Assembly: GCA_011391595.1 (NCBI GenBank)
Contig: JAABQG010000007.1
Location: 1 to 64,000, forward strand
DNA: 64,000 bases
Source: Hydrogenophaga sp.
GTDB lineage: Bacteria; Pseudomonadota; Gammaproteobacteria; Burkholderiales; Burkholderiaceae_C
Direction: 5' to 3'
A model generated the notes under the pieces. That model saw only the letters and a list, made by a program, of their open reading frames with translations, ran no database searches and had not been told where the DNA came from. Position 1 is the stretch's first letter, and each line of letters opens with the position of its first letter. Shown here piece by piece: positions 35,300-47,300 of the stretch. A program made the translations under genes and the position numbers.

Positions 35300-37476
35300 A
35301 TGCAGTCGCCAGCCCCGTCTGCGAGCCCGGGCGCGCTTGGCCGATGGGCGTGGTGCCGGCCGTGATGGGTGGGCGTGCCGGGTTGAATGTGGCGGTGTAC
35401 TCGCGCCATGCGACGGCTGTCGAGCTGTGCCTTTACGACGACGAGGGCAAGGCCGAGACAGCGCGAATCCGCTTGCCGGCCTGCACCGGAGGCGTCTGGC
35501 ACGGTTTCGTGCCGGGACCGGGCGCTGGACAACGCTATGGCTTGCGCGCCCAAGGACCCTGGAATCCAGCGGCCGGCCACCGCTTCAATCCCGAGCGGCT
35601 GCTGATCGACCCCTGGGCCCGTTCGCTGTCCGGCCCGCTGGCCGAGCTGGCGCTGGAGATCGGGCACCGGGCCAGCGCCCCCGATCAGCCTTGCGGCTCC
35701 GACAACGCGGAGCGCATGCCCAAGGCCCGCGTGGTCGATATGGCCGCCGAGCTGCACGCTGGCGCGGCGATCATGCCGGGCCCCGACACGCCGATGGCCC
35801 GGACCATCCTGTACGAAGTGCACGTCAAGGCACTGACGGCGCTGCACCCGGGCGTTGCGCCCGCACAGCGAGGCACCTACGCCGGGCTGGCCAGCCCGGC
35901 CATGCTGGCGCACTACAAGCGCCTGGGACTGACCGCGCTGTGCCTGCTGCCTGTGCAACTGCACGTGGACGAACACCATCTGGTCGAGCGCGGCATGACC
36001 AACCACTGGGGTTACAACACGCTGGCCTTCTTTGTGCCGGAGCCACGCTATGCAACGCCTGCCGCCCGCGGGCGGGACCGGGACGACGCCAGTGTGCGGG
36101 CCGAGTTCCGCCAGATGGTGGACACGCTGCACCGCAACGGAATCGAAGTCATCCTCGACGTGGTCTATAACCACACGGCGGAGGGCAACTCACTTGGCCC
36201 GACGCTGTCCTGGCGTGGCCTGGACAACGCCAGCTGGTACGCCCTGGACGCTCACGGCCACCACCTCAACCCCAGCGGTTGCGGCAACACCTTCAACATG
36301 GGCGAGGCGCGCGTGGTGCAGATGACCATGGACAGCTTGCGCTGGTGGGTGCAGGCCTACGGAGTGGACGGTTTCCGCTTCGACCTGGCCGTGGCGCTGG
36401 GACGCGACCCGGCGCTGGACCGGCGCTTCAATCCCTTTGGCACCCTGTTCTCGGCCATGGCGCAGGACCCGGTACTGGCCCGCGCCAAGTTCATTGCCGA
36501 GCCCTGGGACATCGGGCCCGAGGGCTACCAGACCGGCGGTTTCGGGCCGCGCTGGCACGAATGGAACGACCAGTTTCGTGACACGGTTCGCGCCTGGTGG
36601 CTCGGGCACGCGTGCACGCGCGGGCAGATCGCACGGCGCCTGGCGGGCTCGAACGACCTGTTCCAGGGCAGTGGGCGTAGCCCGCTGGCCAGCATCAACA
36701 TGATCACCGCCCACGATGGCTTCACGCTGGCCGACCTGACCTCGTACGTTCACAAGCACAACGAATCCAATGGCGAGGACAACCGCGACGGGCACGGGCA
36801 CAACCTGAGCGCCAACGCCGGCCAGGAGGGACCGAGCGACGATCCGGCCATCCTGCAAAGGCGCTCGCGATGGCGCCGCGCCTTGCTGGCCACCTTGTTG
36901 TGCGCCCAGGGCACCCCTCAATTGCTGGCCGGTGACGAACTGGGGCACAGCCAGCAAGGCAATAACAACGCCTACTGTCAGGACAATGCCGTGACCTGGC
37001 TGGACTGGGCCACGGCAGACGAGGCTCAGATGGATTTCGTGGCCGGGCTGGTACATCTGCGCCAGCGCTACCCGGGCCTGCGGCACCCGCACTGGTTCCA
37101 TGGCGCCCCGGTCAAAGGCGAACCTTTGCCCGACATCGCCTGGCGAACGGTCGATGGCGAGCCACCCGGCACCGAAGCCTGGGAGCTCCCCGACGGCCGA
37201 CTGCTGTCCTGCGTCATCACGGTCGGCGACGGCGGGGAGCCCCCGCGCGAACGTCTCATGCTGATCCTGCTTGCCGGCGAAGTACCGGCCAACCTGCGCT
37301 TGCCCGAAGGGCCGTGGGAGGTTGTGCTCGACAGCGCCAGTGGCTGGGTTGCCAGGCCGGGCGGCCCGCCTGCGGCCACAGTGTCATCGTCACTGCAGGT
37401 GGCACCCTCCAGCTTTGTGGTTCTGGCCCAGCCCCTGCCCACTTTCGACAAGCAAACCAGTGAGAACCCGGAATGA
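35296..37476 (+). CDS. glgX: Glycogen debranching enzyme GlgX
   Basis: This 726-residue GH13 isoamylase-type enzyme has the CBM48 start (PMGVVPAVMGGRAGLNVAVYSRHATAVELCLYD), barrel region I VILDVVYNHTAEG, the nucleophile Asp in DGFRFDLAVALG, the acid Glu in FIAEPWDIG and the third acid in TAHDGFTLADL. GlgX removes short branches left by glycogen phosphorylase. It overlaps glgB and malQ by four bases at each end, so the three are translationally coupled. The oligosaccharides it releases are the substrate of MalQ, the next gene. Confidence 0.95.
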   Translation: MNAVASPVCEPGRAWPMGVVPAVMGGRAGLNVAVYSRHATAVELCLYDDEGKAETARIRLPACTGGVWHGFVPGPGAGQRYGLRAQGPWNPAAGHRFNPERLLIDPWARSLSGPLAELALEIGHRASAPDQPCGSDNAERMPKARVVDMAAELHAGAAIMPGPDTPMARTILYEVHVKALTALHPGVAPAQRGTYAGLASPAMLAHYKRLGLTALCLLPVQLHVDEHHLVERGMTNHWGYNTLAFFVPEPRYATPAARGRDRDDASVRAEFRQMVDTLHRNGIEVILDVVYNHTAEGNSLGPTLSWRGLDNASWYALDAHGHHLNPSGCGNTFNMGEARVVQMTMDSLRWWVQAYGVDGFRFDLAVALGRDPALDRRFNPFGTLFSAMAQDPVLARAKFIAEPWDIGPEGYQTGGFGPRWHEWNDQFRDTVRAWWLGHACTRGQIARRLAGSNDLFQGSGRSPLASINMITAHDGFTLADLTSYVHKHNESNGEDNRDGHGHNLSANAGQEGPSDDPAILQRRSRWRRALLATLLCAQGTPQLLAGDELGHSQQGNNNAYCQDNAVTWLDWATADEAQMDFVAGLVHLRQRYPGLRHPHWFHGAPVKGEPLPDIAWRTVDGEPPGTEAWELPDGRLLSCVITVGDGGEPPRERLMLILLAGEVPANLRLPEGPWEVVLDSASGWVARPGGPPAATVSSSLQVAPSSFVVLAQPLPTFDKQTSENPE

Positions 37477-38987
37477 GGGACCGCGCCACCGCCCACGCCC
37501 ACCCCCTGCTGTCGCGCCGTAGCAGCGGCGTGCTGCTGCACCTGACCAGCCTGCCCGGGCGCCACGGCTCCGGCGACCTGGGCACGCCCGCGCGGCATTT
37601 CCTGGACTGGCTTGCATCGGCCGGCCAGTCGCTGTGGCAAATTCTGCCGCTGACGCCGCCCGGGGCAGGCCATTCGCCTTACCAGAGCCCGTCGGCCTTT
37701 GCCGGCAGTCCCTGGCTCGTGGACCTGGACGATCTCGTGGCTTGCGGCTGGCTGGCGCCCCCCGCAGACGCGGGTTTCGATCCCCGTCACTGCGACTTCG
37801 CCCAGGTGATTCCCTACCGGCTGGCGGCACTGAATGCGGCTTGGAAGGGCTTTGTCGAGCGGGCTACCGACGCCGAGCGGGCTGCGCTGGCCGAATTCAC
37901 CCGGCGCCAGGCCGCCTGGCTGGACGACTACGCCCTGTTCATGGTGCTTGAAGTGCAGCATGGCCCGGCGTGGACCCAATGGCCTGCGCCGCTCGCCCGC
38001 CACGATCCGAGCGCACTGCGCGTGGTGCGGGAGGAGGCGGGATTCGAGCTGGGCTTCTGGTGCTTCGTCCAGTGGCGTTTTCACGTGCAGTGGCAACGCT
38101 TGCGGCACGACGCCCACGCGCGCGGCGTTCACATTGCAGGCGATGCACCGATCTTCGTGGCCCACCAGAGTGCCGATGTCTGGGCGCACACCGACCAGTT
38201 CCTGCTGGACGAACGCGGCGAGCCACGCGTCGTGGCGGGCGTCCCACCCGACTATTTCAGTGCGACCGGCCAGCGCTGGGGCAACCCGCTGTACCGCTGG
38301 GACGCCATGGCGCACGACGGCTACCGCTGGTGGAAACAGCGCATGGCGCACCTTTTGTCCCAAGTGGATCTGGCGCGGCTTGACCACTTTCGTGGCTTCG
38401 AGGCGTACTGGAAAATCCCGGCCAGCGAGCCGACTGCCCAGGGCGGCCAGTGGTGCGCCGGACCCGGCAAGGCGTTCTTCCACGCCCTCAAGGAAGAGCT
38501 CGGTCCGTTGCCGATCATTGCCGAGGATCTGGGCATCATCACCGATGCGGTGACCCGACTGCGCCACGAATGCGCCTTCCCCGGAATGCGCGTGATGCAG
38601 TTCGCCTTTGGCGACACGGCCCGCAACCCTTATCTGCCGCACAACTTCGAGCCCTGCACGGTGGCCTATACCGGGACCCATGACAACGACACCACGGTGG
38701 GCTGGTGGGCAACCGCCAGCGACCTCGAGCGCGAGGCAGCCCGCCGGTATCTCGGCCCGATGGCCGACCAGGAAATCAACTGGGCGATGATCCAGTCGCT
38801 CTCTCAATCGGTCGCCCACACGCTGGTGATTCCTTTCCAGGACGTGCTGGGCCTGGACGGCCGCCACCGCATGAACACGCCAGGACAGGCCGAAGGCTGC
38901 TGGGCCTGGCGGTTCACTTGGGCCGACGTGGGCGACGCGCCCGCCAGGCGGCTGGCCTCGATGGCCCGAGCCCACGGACGCACATGA
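37473..38987 (+). CDS. malQ: 4-alpha-glucanotransferase (amylomaltase)
   Basis: This 504-residue GH77 enzyme has SSGVLLHLTSLPGRHGSGDLG near the N-terminus, the IAGDAPIFVAHQSADVW block, the nucleophile Asp in ARLDHFRGFEAYW, the acid Glu in IIAEDLGIIT and the Asp in YTGTHDNDTTVGWW. It transfers glucan segments between maltodextrins and so recycles the short chains made by GlgX. The length is that of the short (Thermus-type) MalQ. Its start overlaps the glgX stop by ATGA. Confidence 0.95.
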   Translation: MRDRATAHAHPLLSRRSSGVLLHLTSLPGRHGSGDLGTPARHFLDWLASAGQSLWQILPLTPPGAGHSPYQSPSAFAGSPWLVDLDDLVACGWLAPPADAGFDPRHCDFAQVIPYRLAALNAAWKGFVERATDAERAALAEFTRRQAAWLDDYALFMVLEVQHGPAWTQWPAPLARHDPSALRVVREEAGFELGFWCFVQWRFHVQWQRLRHDAHARGVHIAGDAPIFVAHQSADVWAHTDQFLLDERGEPRVVAGVPPDYFSATGQRWGNPLYRWDAMAHDGYRWWKQRMAHLLSQVDLARLDHFRGFEAYWKIPASEPTAQGGQWCAGPGKAFFHALKEELGPLPIIAEDLGIITDAVTRLRHECAFPGMRVMQFAFGDTARNPYLPHNFEPCTVAYTGTHDNDTTVGWWATASDLEREAARRYLGPMADQEINWAMIQSLSQSVAHTLVIPFQDVLGLDGRHRMNTPGQAEGCWAWRFTWADVGDAPARRLASMARAHGRT

Positions 38988-39027
38988 CCCGACCCTTTCG
39001 ACAACACGCTGATCAAGGAGGCCTCCC

Positions 39028-40317
39028 ATGGAACTGAACGCACCCCACCAACTCGCCCGCCGCACCATCGCCTTGGTGCTGGCCGGTGGCCGCGGCTCGC
39101 GCCTGCACGCGCTGACCGACCGGCGCGCCAAGCCGGCCGTGTATTTCGGCGGCAAGTTCCGCATCGTCGACTTCGCGCTGTCCAATTGCTTGAACTCCGG
39201 CGTGCGCCGTATCAGCGTCGTCACACAGTACAAGTCGCACAGTCTGCTGCGCCACCTGCAGCGAGGCTGGTCATTCCTGCGCAGCGAGTTCAACGAGTAC
39301 ATCGATCTGCTGCCCGCGCAGCAGCGCATCGACGAGACCTCGTGGTACCGGGGCACCGCCGACGCAGTGTTCCAGAACCTGGACATCCTGAGCGCGGAGC
39401 GCCCCGACTACATCCTGGTGCTGGCCGGCGATCACATCTACAAGATGGACTACGCCAGACTCATCGCCGACCACGTGGCGCAGGGCGCGCCCTGCACCGT
39501 GGCCTGCATCGAAGTGCCGCTGGCCGAGGCGAGCGCCTTTGGCGTCATGGCCGTCGACGCGCAGCGGCGGGTGATCCGCTTTGATGAAAAGCCGACCCAT
39601 CCAGCGCCGATGCCCGGGCGGCCCGGCCAGGCATTGGCCAGCATGGGCGTCTACGTCTTCAACGCCGACTACCTGTACGCAACCCTGAAGGCCGACGCGC
39701 TGGTGCAAAGTTCGAGCCGCGACTTCGGCAAGGACCTGATCCCGGCGATTGTGGCCCGAGGCGAGGCGGTGGCCCATCCGTTCGGAATGTCCTGCGTCAA
39801 GAGCGCGCCCGACGCGCCCGCGTACTGGCGAGACGTGGGCACCATCGATGCCTACTGGGCCGCAAACATTGACTTGACTGGAATCACGCCCGATCTGGAC
39901 ATGTACGACCGGCAATGGCCGATCTGGACGCATCAGGAGCAGTTGCCGCCGGCCAAGTTCGTATTCGACGACGAAGGCCGGCGCGGCATGGTGGTCGACT
40001 CGCTGGTGTCCGGCGGGTGCATCATCTCGGGCGCGCACGCCCGCCGATCGGTGCTGTACTCCAAAGTCAGGCTGCATTCGTACAGCACAGTCGAGGAAGC
40101 GATTCTGCTACCGGAAGTCGATGTCGGCCGGCACTGCCGGTTGCGCAAGGTGGTCATCGACAAGGGCTGCCAGATTCCCGACGGCATGTCGATCGGATTC
40201 GACGCGACCGAGGATGCACGCCGTTTCTTCCGCACGGAACAGGGAGTGGTGCTCGTGACCCGAGAGATGCTGGAAAAACTGGCGGCTGCAGAGGCCCCTG
40301 GCGAGGCTGGCGCGTGA
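39028..40317 (+). CDS. glgC: Glucose-1-phosphate adenylyltransferase
   Basis: This 429-residue enzyme makes ADP-glucose, the committed and usually allosteric step of glycogen synthesis. The nucleotide loop is [33 protein letters not shown] (positions 17-49), the substrate region has GTADAVFQN and [11 protein letters not shown], and a left-handed beta-helix with [20 protein letters not shown] forms the C-terminal domain. The ribosome site AAGGAGG, seven bases before ATG, is the strongest in the operon, 40 bp after malQ, so glgC has independent initiation. It overlaps glgA by GTGA. Confidence 0.95.
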   Translation: MELNAPHQLARRTIALVLAGGRGSRLHALTDRRAKPAVYFGGKFRIVDFALSNCLNSGVRRISVVTQYKSHSLLRHLQRGWSFLRSEFNEYIDLLPAQQRIDETSWYRGTADAVFQNLDILSAERPDYILVLAGDHIYKMDYARLIADHVAQGAPCTVACIEVPLAEASAFGVMAVDAQRRVIRFDEKPTHPAPMPGRPGQALASMGVYVFNADYLYATLKADALVQSSSRDFGKDLIPAIVARGEAVAHPFGMSCVKSAPDAPAYWRDVGTIDAYWAANIDLTGITPDLDMYDRQWPIWTHQEQLPPAKFVFDDEGRRGMVVDSLVSGGCIISGAHARRSVLYSKVRLHSYSTVEEAILLPEVDVGRHCRLRKVVIDKGCQIPDGMSIGFDATEDARRFFRTEQGVVLVTREMLEKLAAAEAPGEAGA

Positions 40318-41831
40318 GGGTTCTCTACGTCTGCACCGAACTCTTCCCCCTGCTCAAGACCGGCGGGCTGGCCGATGTGAGCGCTGCTTTGCCTGCGGCG
40401 CTGGCGATGGCCGGTTGCGAGGTACGGGTCTTGTTGCCCGCCTTTCCGTCGATTTCCGCTGGCGTGGAACTCCAGGGGCAAGCCATCGCCCTGCCCGCCA
40501 CGGGTGGGCCCGATGTCGCGCGAACGGCGCATCCCGTGCCGCGGATCGTGCCGGGCCGCGTGCGAGCGACCGGCCAGGCGGTGTACCTGCTGGACGCCCC
40601 GGCACAGTACGAACGTCCGGGCGGACCCTACCTCGACGCCAGCGGCCATGACTGGCCCGACAACGCGGCGCGCTTCGCCCTCCTGAGCTGGGTGGCCGCC
40701 TGGCTGGGCTGCGGCGGCGACCCTCACTGGCAGCCCGATGTGGTACATGCGCACGACTGGCACGCCGGACTGGCCCCGGTGTACATGCAACTGCTGGCGG
40801 GTGGCGGCGCCAGGCCGGCGAGCATCTTCACGATTCACAACCTCGCCTACCAGGGCGTTTTCCCACGAGACATGCTGGAGACGCTGGGCCTGCCTGAATC
40901 GCTGTTCACGATCGACGGGTATGAGTACCACGGCCATCTGTCGTTCATGAAAGCGGGGCTGCAGTTTTCCGACGCCCTGACCACGGTCAGCCCGCGCTAC
41001 GCCCGCGAGATCACGACGCCCGAGCAGGGCTGCGGCCTGGATGGCGTGCTGCGCCACCGGTCTGGCCAGCTCAGCGGTATCCTGAATGGTGTGGATTACA
41101 GCGTATGGAATCCGGCCAGCGACCCGCTGCTCGAGACGCCCTACGAATTCAACCAGATGGCGGGTAAAGCCGGCGCCAAGCGCGCGCTGCAACGCCTGCT
41201 GGGCCTGGCGCTGCGTCCTGAGGCCTTGCTGTTCGGCGCCGTCAGCCGGCTGAGCGACCAGAAAGGATTCCATCTGGTGCCCTCGGTGCTGGACGATCTG
41301 GTGGCCGGTGGCGGCCAGTTGGTGGTGCTGGGCAGTGGCGACGCGGGCATCGAGGCGGCCCTGCGCGACGCCGCGGCGCGCCACCCCGGGCAGTCCGTGT
41401 TGCGCGTCGGGTACGACGAAGCCCTGGCGCACGGCATCATGGCCGCCGCGGACGTGCTTCTTGTCCCCTCGCGTTTCGAGCCCTGCGGATTGACCCAGAT
41501 GTATGCCCTGCGTTATGGCGCCCTGCCGCTGGTGCATGGCGTGGGCGGCCTGGCCGACACCGTGACCGACAGCACGCCCCAGGCACTGAAGGACGGCACC
41601 GCCAGCGGCTTCGTCTTTCATGAATTCAGCGCCCATGGTCTGCGCCAGGCCATGGACCGCGCGTTCACGCTGCATCGCCATCCGGCGGACTGGGCCCGGG
41701 TACAGCGCCATGCCATGCAATTGCGGTTTGACTGGAAAGTCGCCGCACAGGCCTACCGCACCCTGTACGAACAGACCGCCGCGGCCACGCCTGGCACAGC
41801 TTATGCGTCCAGCCTGAACGGCTCCCGATAG
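40314..41831 (+). CDS. glgA: Glycogen synthase (ADP-glucose)
   Basis: This 505-residue GT5 enzyme elongates glycogen from ADP-glucose. The start is GTG, overlapping the glgC stop (GTGA), and gives the conserved opening [22 protein letters not shown] with the ADP-binding KTGGL motif. The middle has [21 protein letters not shown] and the second KTGGL-like domain; the C-terminal part has RLSDQKG and the catalytic E in [33 protein letters not shown]. It is coupled to glgC and precedes glgP by 32 bp. Confidence 0.95.
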   Translation: MRVLYVCTELFPLLKTGGLADVSAALPAALAMAGCEVRVLLPAFPSISAGVELQGQAIALPATGGPDVARTAHPVPRIVPGRVRATGQAVYLLDAPAQYERPGGPYLDASGHDWPDNAARFALLSWVAAWLGCGGDPHWQPDVVHAHDWHAGLAPVYMQLLAGGGARPASIFTIHNLAYQGVFPRDMLETLGLPESLFTIDGYEYHGHLSFMKAGLQFSDALTTVSPRYAREITTPEQGCGLDGVLRHRSGQLSGILNGVDYSVWNPASDPLLETPYEFNQMAGKAGAKRALQRLLGLALRPEALLFGAVSRLSDQKGFHLVPSVLDDLVAGGGQLVVLGSGDAGIEAALRDAAARHPGQSVLRVGYDEALAHGIMAAADVLLVPSRFEPCGLTQMYALRYGALPLVHGVGGLADTVTDSTPQALKDGTASGFVFHEFSAHGLRQAMDRAFTLHRHPADWARVQRHAMQLRFDWKVAAQAYRTLYEQTAAATPGTAYASSLNGSR

Positions 41832-41863
41832 CCGTTTACCCCCGCTTCCTCCGGAGAGTTCCC

Positions 41864-44329
41864 ATGTCCAGCGTCCAGCCCTTCAGTTTTGACCAGCCCA
41901 CGAACTCGATCGAAGCGCTGCGGCGCTCCATCTCCAACCGCCTGGTGTACCAGGTCGGCAAGGATGTGCGCTCTGCCACCCAGCGCGACTGGCTGTTCGC
42001 GATCCTTTATGCCGTGCGCGACCGCGTGATGGACAGCTGGCGCGAAGCGCTCGACGCGGCGCAGGACCGTGAACTCAAGCGCGTCTACTACCTCTCCATG
42101 GAGTTCCTCACGGGACGCATGCTGACCAACGCGCTGATGGCGGTCGGCATCTACGACGACACAAAGACCGCCTGTGCCCAGCTTGGCGCCGACTTCGACG
42201 CGCTGCTGGACCTGGAAGCCGACCCGGGCCTGGGCAATGGCGGCCTGGGTCGCCTGGCGGCCTGTTTCCTGGACTCCATCGCCACGGTCGGCCTGCCAGG
42301 CATGGGCTATGGCATCCGCTACGACTACGGCATGTTCGCGCAACGCATCGTGAACGGGCAGCAGGTGGAGGAGCCCGATGGATGGCTGGTCAACGGCAAT
42401 CCCTGGGAATTCATGCGGCCCGAGTTCAGCTACGCCGTGCGCTTCGGCGGCCGGCTCGCCACCGAGAATGGACGCGTCAAATGGATCGATACCGACGATG
42501 TCATCGCCACCGCCTACGACAACGCCGTGCCGGGCTATGAGCTGACTTCAGTGGCAACGCTGCGGCTGTGGTCGGCGCGCGCCAGCAGCGCCATCAACCT
42601 GGACGCCTTCAACAAGGGCGATTACATGCGCGCGATGGAGGCCAAGAACGAGTCAGAGAACGTCTCGCGCGTGCTCTACCCCGACGACAGCACCGACCAC
42701 GGCCGTGAACTGCGCCTGCGTCAGGAATTTTTCTTTGTCAGCGCCTCGCTGCAGGACCTGTTGCGCAGGTTCCTGAAGGACCACGGCAGCCTTGAGCAAC
42801 TGGCCGACAAGGTGGCCATCCACCTCAACGACACCCACCCCGCGCTGGCCGTTCCCGAGCTCATGCGACTCCTGGTTGACGAGCACCGGATGGACTGGAA
42901 TGCCGCGTGGTCGTTGTGCAGCCGCATTTTCAGCTACACCAACCACACGCTGATGCAGGAGGCGCTGGAAACCTGGCCGGTGGATTTGATCGGGCGACTG
43001 CTGCCGCGCCATCTGCGCATCATCTACGACCTCAACACCCGTTTTCTGGCCGCCCTGCATGAGCGTTTCCCGGCCGAGCAGGAGCTCCTGCGCCGCGTCT
43101 CGCTGATCGATGAAACTGGCAACCGGCGCGTGCGCATGGCCTACCTGTGCGTGCTCGCCAGCCACAAGGTCAATGGCGTCTCGGCGCTGCACAGCGAGCT
43201 GATGGTCCAGACCATCTTTGCCGATTTTGCGCGGGTGTATCCCGAACGCTTCTGCAACAAGACCAATGGGATCACGCCCCGGCGCTGGCTGGCGCAGGCC
43301 AACCAGCCGCTGGCAAACCTGATCGACGGCAGGATCGGCCGCGGCTGGCGCCGCCATCTGGACGAGCTCGCCGGCCTGCGCGACCTCGCCACCGAGCCGG
43401 CCTTCAACAATGCAGTGCGTCTGGCCAAGCAGCAGAACAAGCGCCGGCTGGCCGACTTCATTGGCCGCGAGCTCGACATCAGGATCGACCCCGAGAGCCT
43501 GTTTGACGTGCAGGTCAAGCGAATGCATGAATACAAGCGGCAACTCCTCAACGTGCTGCACGTGATCACCCGCTACCACCAGATCCTGGCCAACCCCCAA
43601 GCCAACTGGGTGCCTCGCACGGTGATCTTCGGGGGCAAGGCCGCTTCGGCCTATCGCATGGCGAAGCAGGTGATCCGGCTGATTAACGACGTCGCAAGTG
43701 TCGTCAATGCAGACTCGCACGTCGGCAATCTGCTCAAGGTCGTCTTCATTCCGAACTACCGGGTCACCCTGGCCGAGATGATCATTCCGGCGGCCGATCT
43801 GTCCGAGCAGATCTCAACGGCCGGCACTGAAGCCTCCGGAACCGGCAACATGAAGTTCGCGCTCAACGGTGCCCTGACCATCGGCACCTGGGATGGTGCC
43901 AACATCGAGATCGCCGAGCACGTCGGGCTGGACAACATCTTCATCTTCGGCAACCGCACCGATCAGGTGGCCGATTTGCGTGCCCATGGTTACCAACCGC
44001 GCCGCTACTACGACAACAACTACGAGCTCAAGACCGCGATCGACCGCATCGCCGATGGCGCCTTCTCGCCGGAAGAACCCCACCGCTACCAGGATGTCAC
44101 ACACGCGCTGCTGGAGTCGGACTACTACCAGCTTCTGGCTGATTACGGCGACTACGTCGCCACGCAGCAGCGGGTGGACGACCTTTACCGGCGCCCCTCG
44201 GAGTGGACGCGCCAGGCGATCCTGAACATCGCGGCCATGGGACCATTTTCTTCGGACCGAACCATCCGCGAGTACGCCAGCGAGATCTGGGACGTGCAAC
44301 CCATGTCCGGCGACGCACCTTCCGCCTGA
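41864..44329 (+). CDS. glgP: Glycogen/starch/alpha-glucan phosphorylase
   Basis: This 821-residue enzyme releases glucose-1-phosphate from glycogen with phosphate. The PLP lysine lies in the family signature EASGTGNMKFALNGALTIGT near the C-terminal third, and LADKVAIHLNDTHPALAVPELMR and VFIPNYRVTLAEMIIPAADLSEQ are conserved blocks. The length equals that of other GT35 enzymes. A CGGAG box is located eight bases before the start. It closes the glycogen operon (glgB-X-malQ-C-A-P), so synthesis and breakdown are in one unit and flux must be set by allostery of GlgC and GlgP. Confidence 0.95.
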   Translation: MSSVQPFSFDQPTNSIEALRRSISNRLVYQVGKDVRSATQRDWLFAILYAVRDRVMDSWREALDAAQDRELKRVYYLSMEFLTGRMLTNALMAVGIYDDTKTACAQLGADFDALLDLEADPGLGNGGLGRLAACFLDSIATVGLPGMGYGIRYDYGMFAQRIVNGQQVEEPDGWLVNGNPWEFMRPEFSYAVRFGGRLATENGRVKWIDTDDVIATAYDNAVPGYELTSVATLRLWSARASSAINLDAFNKGDYMRAMEAKNESENVSRVLYPDDSTDHGRELRLRQEFFFVSASLQDLLRRFLKDHGSLEQLADKVAIHLNDTHPALAVPELMRLLVDEHRMDWNAAWSLCSRIFSYTNHTLMQEALETWPVDLIGRLLPRHLRIIYDLNTRFLAALHERFPAEQELLRRVSLIDETGNRRVRMAYLCVLASHKVNGVSALHSELMVQTIFADFARVYPERFCNKTNGITPRRWLAQANQPLANLIDGRIGRGWRRHLDELAGLRDLATEPAFNNAVRLAKQQNKRRLADFIGRELDIRIDPESLFDVQVKRMHEYKRQLLNVLHVITRYHQILANPQANWVPRTVIFGGKAASAYRMAKQVIRLINDVASVVNADSHVGNLLKVVFIPNYRVTLAEMIIPAADLSEQISTAGTEASGTGNMKFALNGALTIGTWDGANIEIAEHVGLDNIFIFGNRTDQVADLRAHGYQPRRYYDNNYELKTAIDRIADGAFSPEEPHRYQDVTHALLESDYYQLLADYGDYVATQQRVDDLYRRPSEWTRQAILNIAAMGPFSSDRTIREYASEIWDVQPMSGDAPSA

Positions 44330-44373
44330 TCGCACAGGGTGCTGGGGCAGGTGCACTACGATAGGCACCCGCC

Positions 44374-47300
44374 ATGCCGCACAACGACTTCTCGACCCTC
44401 TTTGACTGGCTGCCGATCGGCGCCTATCGCAGCAGCCTGAGCGGGCGTCAGCTGCGTGCCAACCCCGCCCTGGTGCGCATCAACGGATATGACACCGAGG
44501 CCGAGATGCTGGCCGCCGTAGATGACATTGGCGCGCAGTGGTACGTCCAGACCGGGCGGCGTGAAAATTTCAAGATGCGTCTCGACACGCATGGTGAAGT
44601 GCGCGACTTTGTCTCGGAGGTTCACCGCTACAAGACGCGCGAGCGCATCTGGGTGTCCGAGCATGCGCGTCTGGTGCATGACGCCGAGGGGCGCCCCCTG
44701 TTTTACGAAGGCACGGTCGAGGACATCACCGCGCGAAAGCAGGCCGAGGAGTCGCTGTCCATCACGCTGAAGCATATCGAGCAGGGGATCATGCGGTTCG
44801 ACCGGCGCGGGCGCATCGTCTTCTACAACGAACGGGCGATGGCGCTGCTGGATCTGCCCGAAGCACTGTTGGCGAGCCAGCCAACGGCCCACGAACTCGT
44901 CATCTGGCAGCAGGCGCGAGGCGATTTCGGTGCGGACTTCGAATTCCTTGCCTCCGACGAGGCACGCTCGTTCATTTCCCGGCTGGTGGATGCCAATGAC
45001 CCGCTGACTGCCAATCACGCGCCGACGACGAATTACCTGCGCCGGACACGGCACGGCCGCATGCTGGAGATTCAAAGTCGTGCGCTGCCCGATGGCGGAG
45101 CGGTGCGCACATATGCCGACGTGACAGCCTATTTCCAAGCGCAGCAGGATCTGGCGGAGAAGGGCCGCATGCTCGAGATCACCCTGGACAGCATGAACCA
45201 GGGCATCGCCACGATCGACGCCCGGGGACATATCGTCGTCTCGAACCGCCGTCACCAGGAACTGCTGGGATTCAGCGCGGCTTTGATGGCCAGTCGGCCC
45301 ACCATGGAACAACTGGTGCAGATTCAGCTGGAACGGGACGACTTTGGCAGTCATTTCAACATTGCCGAAGCCATGGCCCGCGGGTATGGCACCTTTGGCG
45401 GCGCCAACTCCCCTTTTGGGGGCCCTGAGACTTACTTGCGAAAAGGGCGTGACGGCAAGACGCTTGAAGTCCGTACCCGCGGGCTTCCCGATGGTGGCGC
45501 GGTGCGCACCTACACGGACATGACCGACTATGTGACGGCGCAGGAGGCCCTGGGCCAGAAGCAGGCCTTGCTCAGCGCGCTCATCAACAATATCCCCGAC
45601 CGGGTTTGGCTCAAGGACACGCAAGGCGTGTACCTGCTGTCCAACCCCGCACACCAGCGCCAGCATGGCCTGAGTGATCCGGAGATCATTGGTCGCACGG
45701 CACAGGATCTGTTTGGCGACACGTACAGCAACAGTTATCGCCAGAGCGACCTGGAGACCATGGCGTCGCGCGAGCCGATCGTCTATGAAGACCGCCTGGT
45801 GAACCGGGAGACCGGACACATCCAGTATTTTGAGCTGGTCAAGGTGGCCCTTCGTGACGACGCCGGGCACTGCACCGGCGTGCTGGGCATCGCACGTGAC
45901 ATCACCGCGCGCAAGCAGACCGAAGCGGCGCTGATTGCCGCGCGCGACGCCGCAGACGCAGGCAACCGGGCCAAGGCCGAATTCCTGGCCAACATGAGCC
46001 ATGAGATCCGCACGCCAATGAATGCGGTGATCGGCATGAGCGAGCTCTTGCTGGACATGCCACTGGCAGAGCCGCAGCGGGAGTTTGCCCAGACCATCCA
46101 CGCCAGCGGCGAAGCGCTGATGGCGCTGATCAATGACATCCTTGATTTCTCCAAGATTGAATCAGGTCAGATGGACCTTGAACAGGCACCCGTCAACCTG
46201 TGCGAATGCCTGGAAGGTGCGCTGGAGCTGACCTGCGGGCCAGCCCGCGACAAAGGCCTGGAACTCCTTTCCTGGATTGAGGACGGGGTTCCGCAAGCGA
46301 TCGTCGGGGACATGACCCGCCTGCGCCAGATCTTTGTCAATCTCATTCACAACGCGGTCAAGTTCACTCCGCGCGGCGAAGTGGTCGTGACGCTGGGGTG
46401 GCGTCACGCGCAGGATGGCACGCCGATGCTGAAAGCCTCGGTGCGGGACACGGGCATTGGAATTGCCGCCGACCAGGTGGGCCGCCTGTTTCATTCCTTC
46501 AGCCAGGTGGATGCATCCACCACCCGCAGGTTCGGCGGGACCGGCCTCGGCCTGGCGATCTGCAGGCGCCTGGTCGACATGATGGGCGGGCAGATATGGG
46601 TCGAATCAAAGCCTGGAGAAGGCTCCGTTTTCCAGTTCGAGTTCCCCTGCCTGATCGCCTCGCCCGCCCGCCTCCCGGCACGGGAAGACCCGACGGGGCG
46701 GCTGGCGGCGCGGCGCTTGTTGCTGGTTCAAGGCAATGCGAGCAGCCGGACGATCCTCGTCGCACAGACACGGCGCTGGGGCATGGAAGCACGCGCCACG
46801 GCGACGGCGTCCCAGGCGCTCGCCTGGCTTGACGCAGGCGAACGCTTCGATGCCGCCATTGTTGACCTGCAAATGCCGGCCCCCGCGGGTCTCGACCTGG
46901 TGCGCGAACTGCGCAAGCGGGTCGACACAGCGCAGTTGCCGGTCCTGGCGCTGACGTCGCAGCCGGATGACAGTGCGCGCGTTGGCGGTCTGCAGCTGAT
47001 GCAGACGCTGCTCAAGCCGATCAAGCTCCGGGTCTTGTCGGAGGCCCTGTCCACTGCTCTGGATGCCACCAGGGCAGCCGCCATTCCAGCGTCCCGCACG
47101 CCCACGCCCCGACTCGCGCAACAGATTCCGCTTCGAGTTTTGCTGGCGGAAGACAACGTTGTCAACCTGCGTGTGGCCTCGCTGATCCTGGGCGGGTTGG
47201 GCTATGACATCGAGGTCGCAGGCGACGGCCGACAGGTTCTGGATGCGGTCACCGCGGCACAGGACAATTCGCCGTTCGACGTGGTGTTGATGGACGTGCA

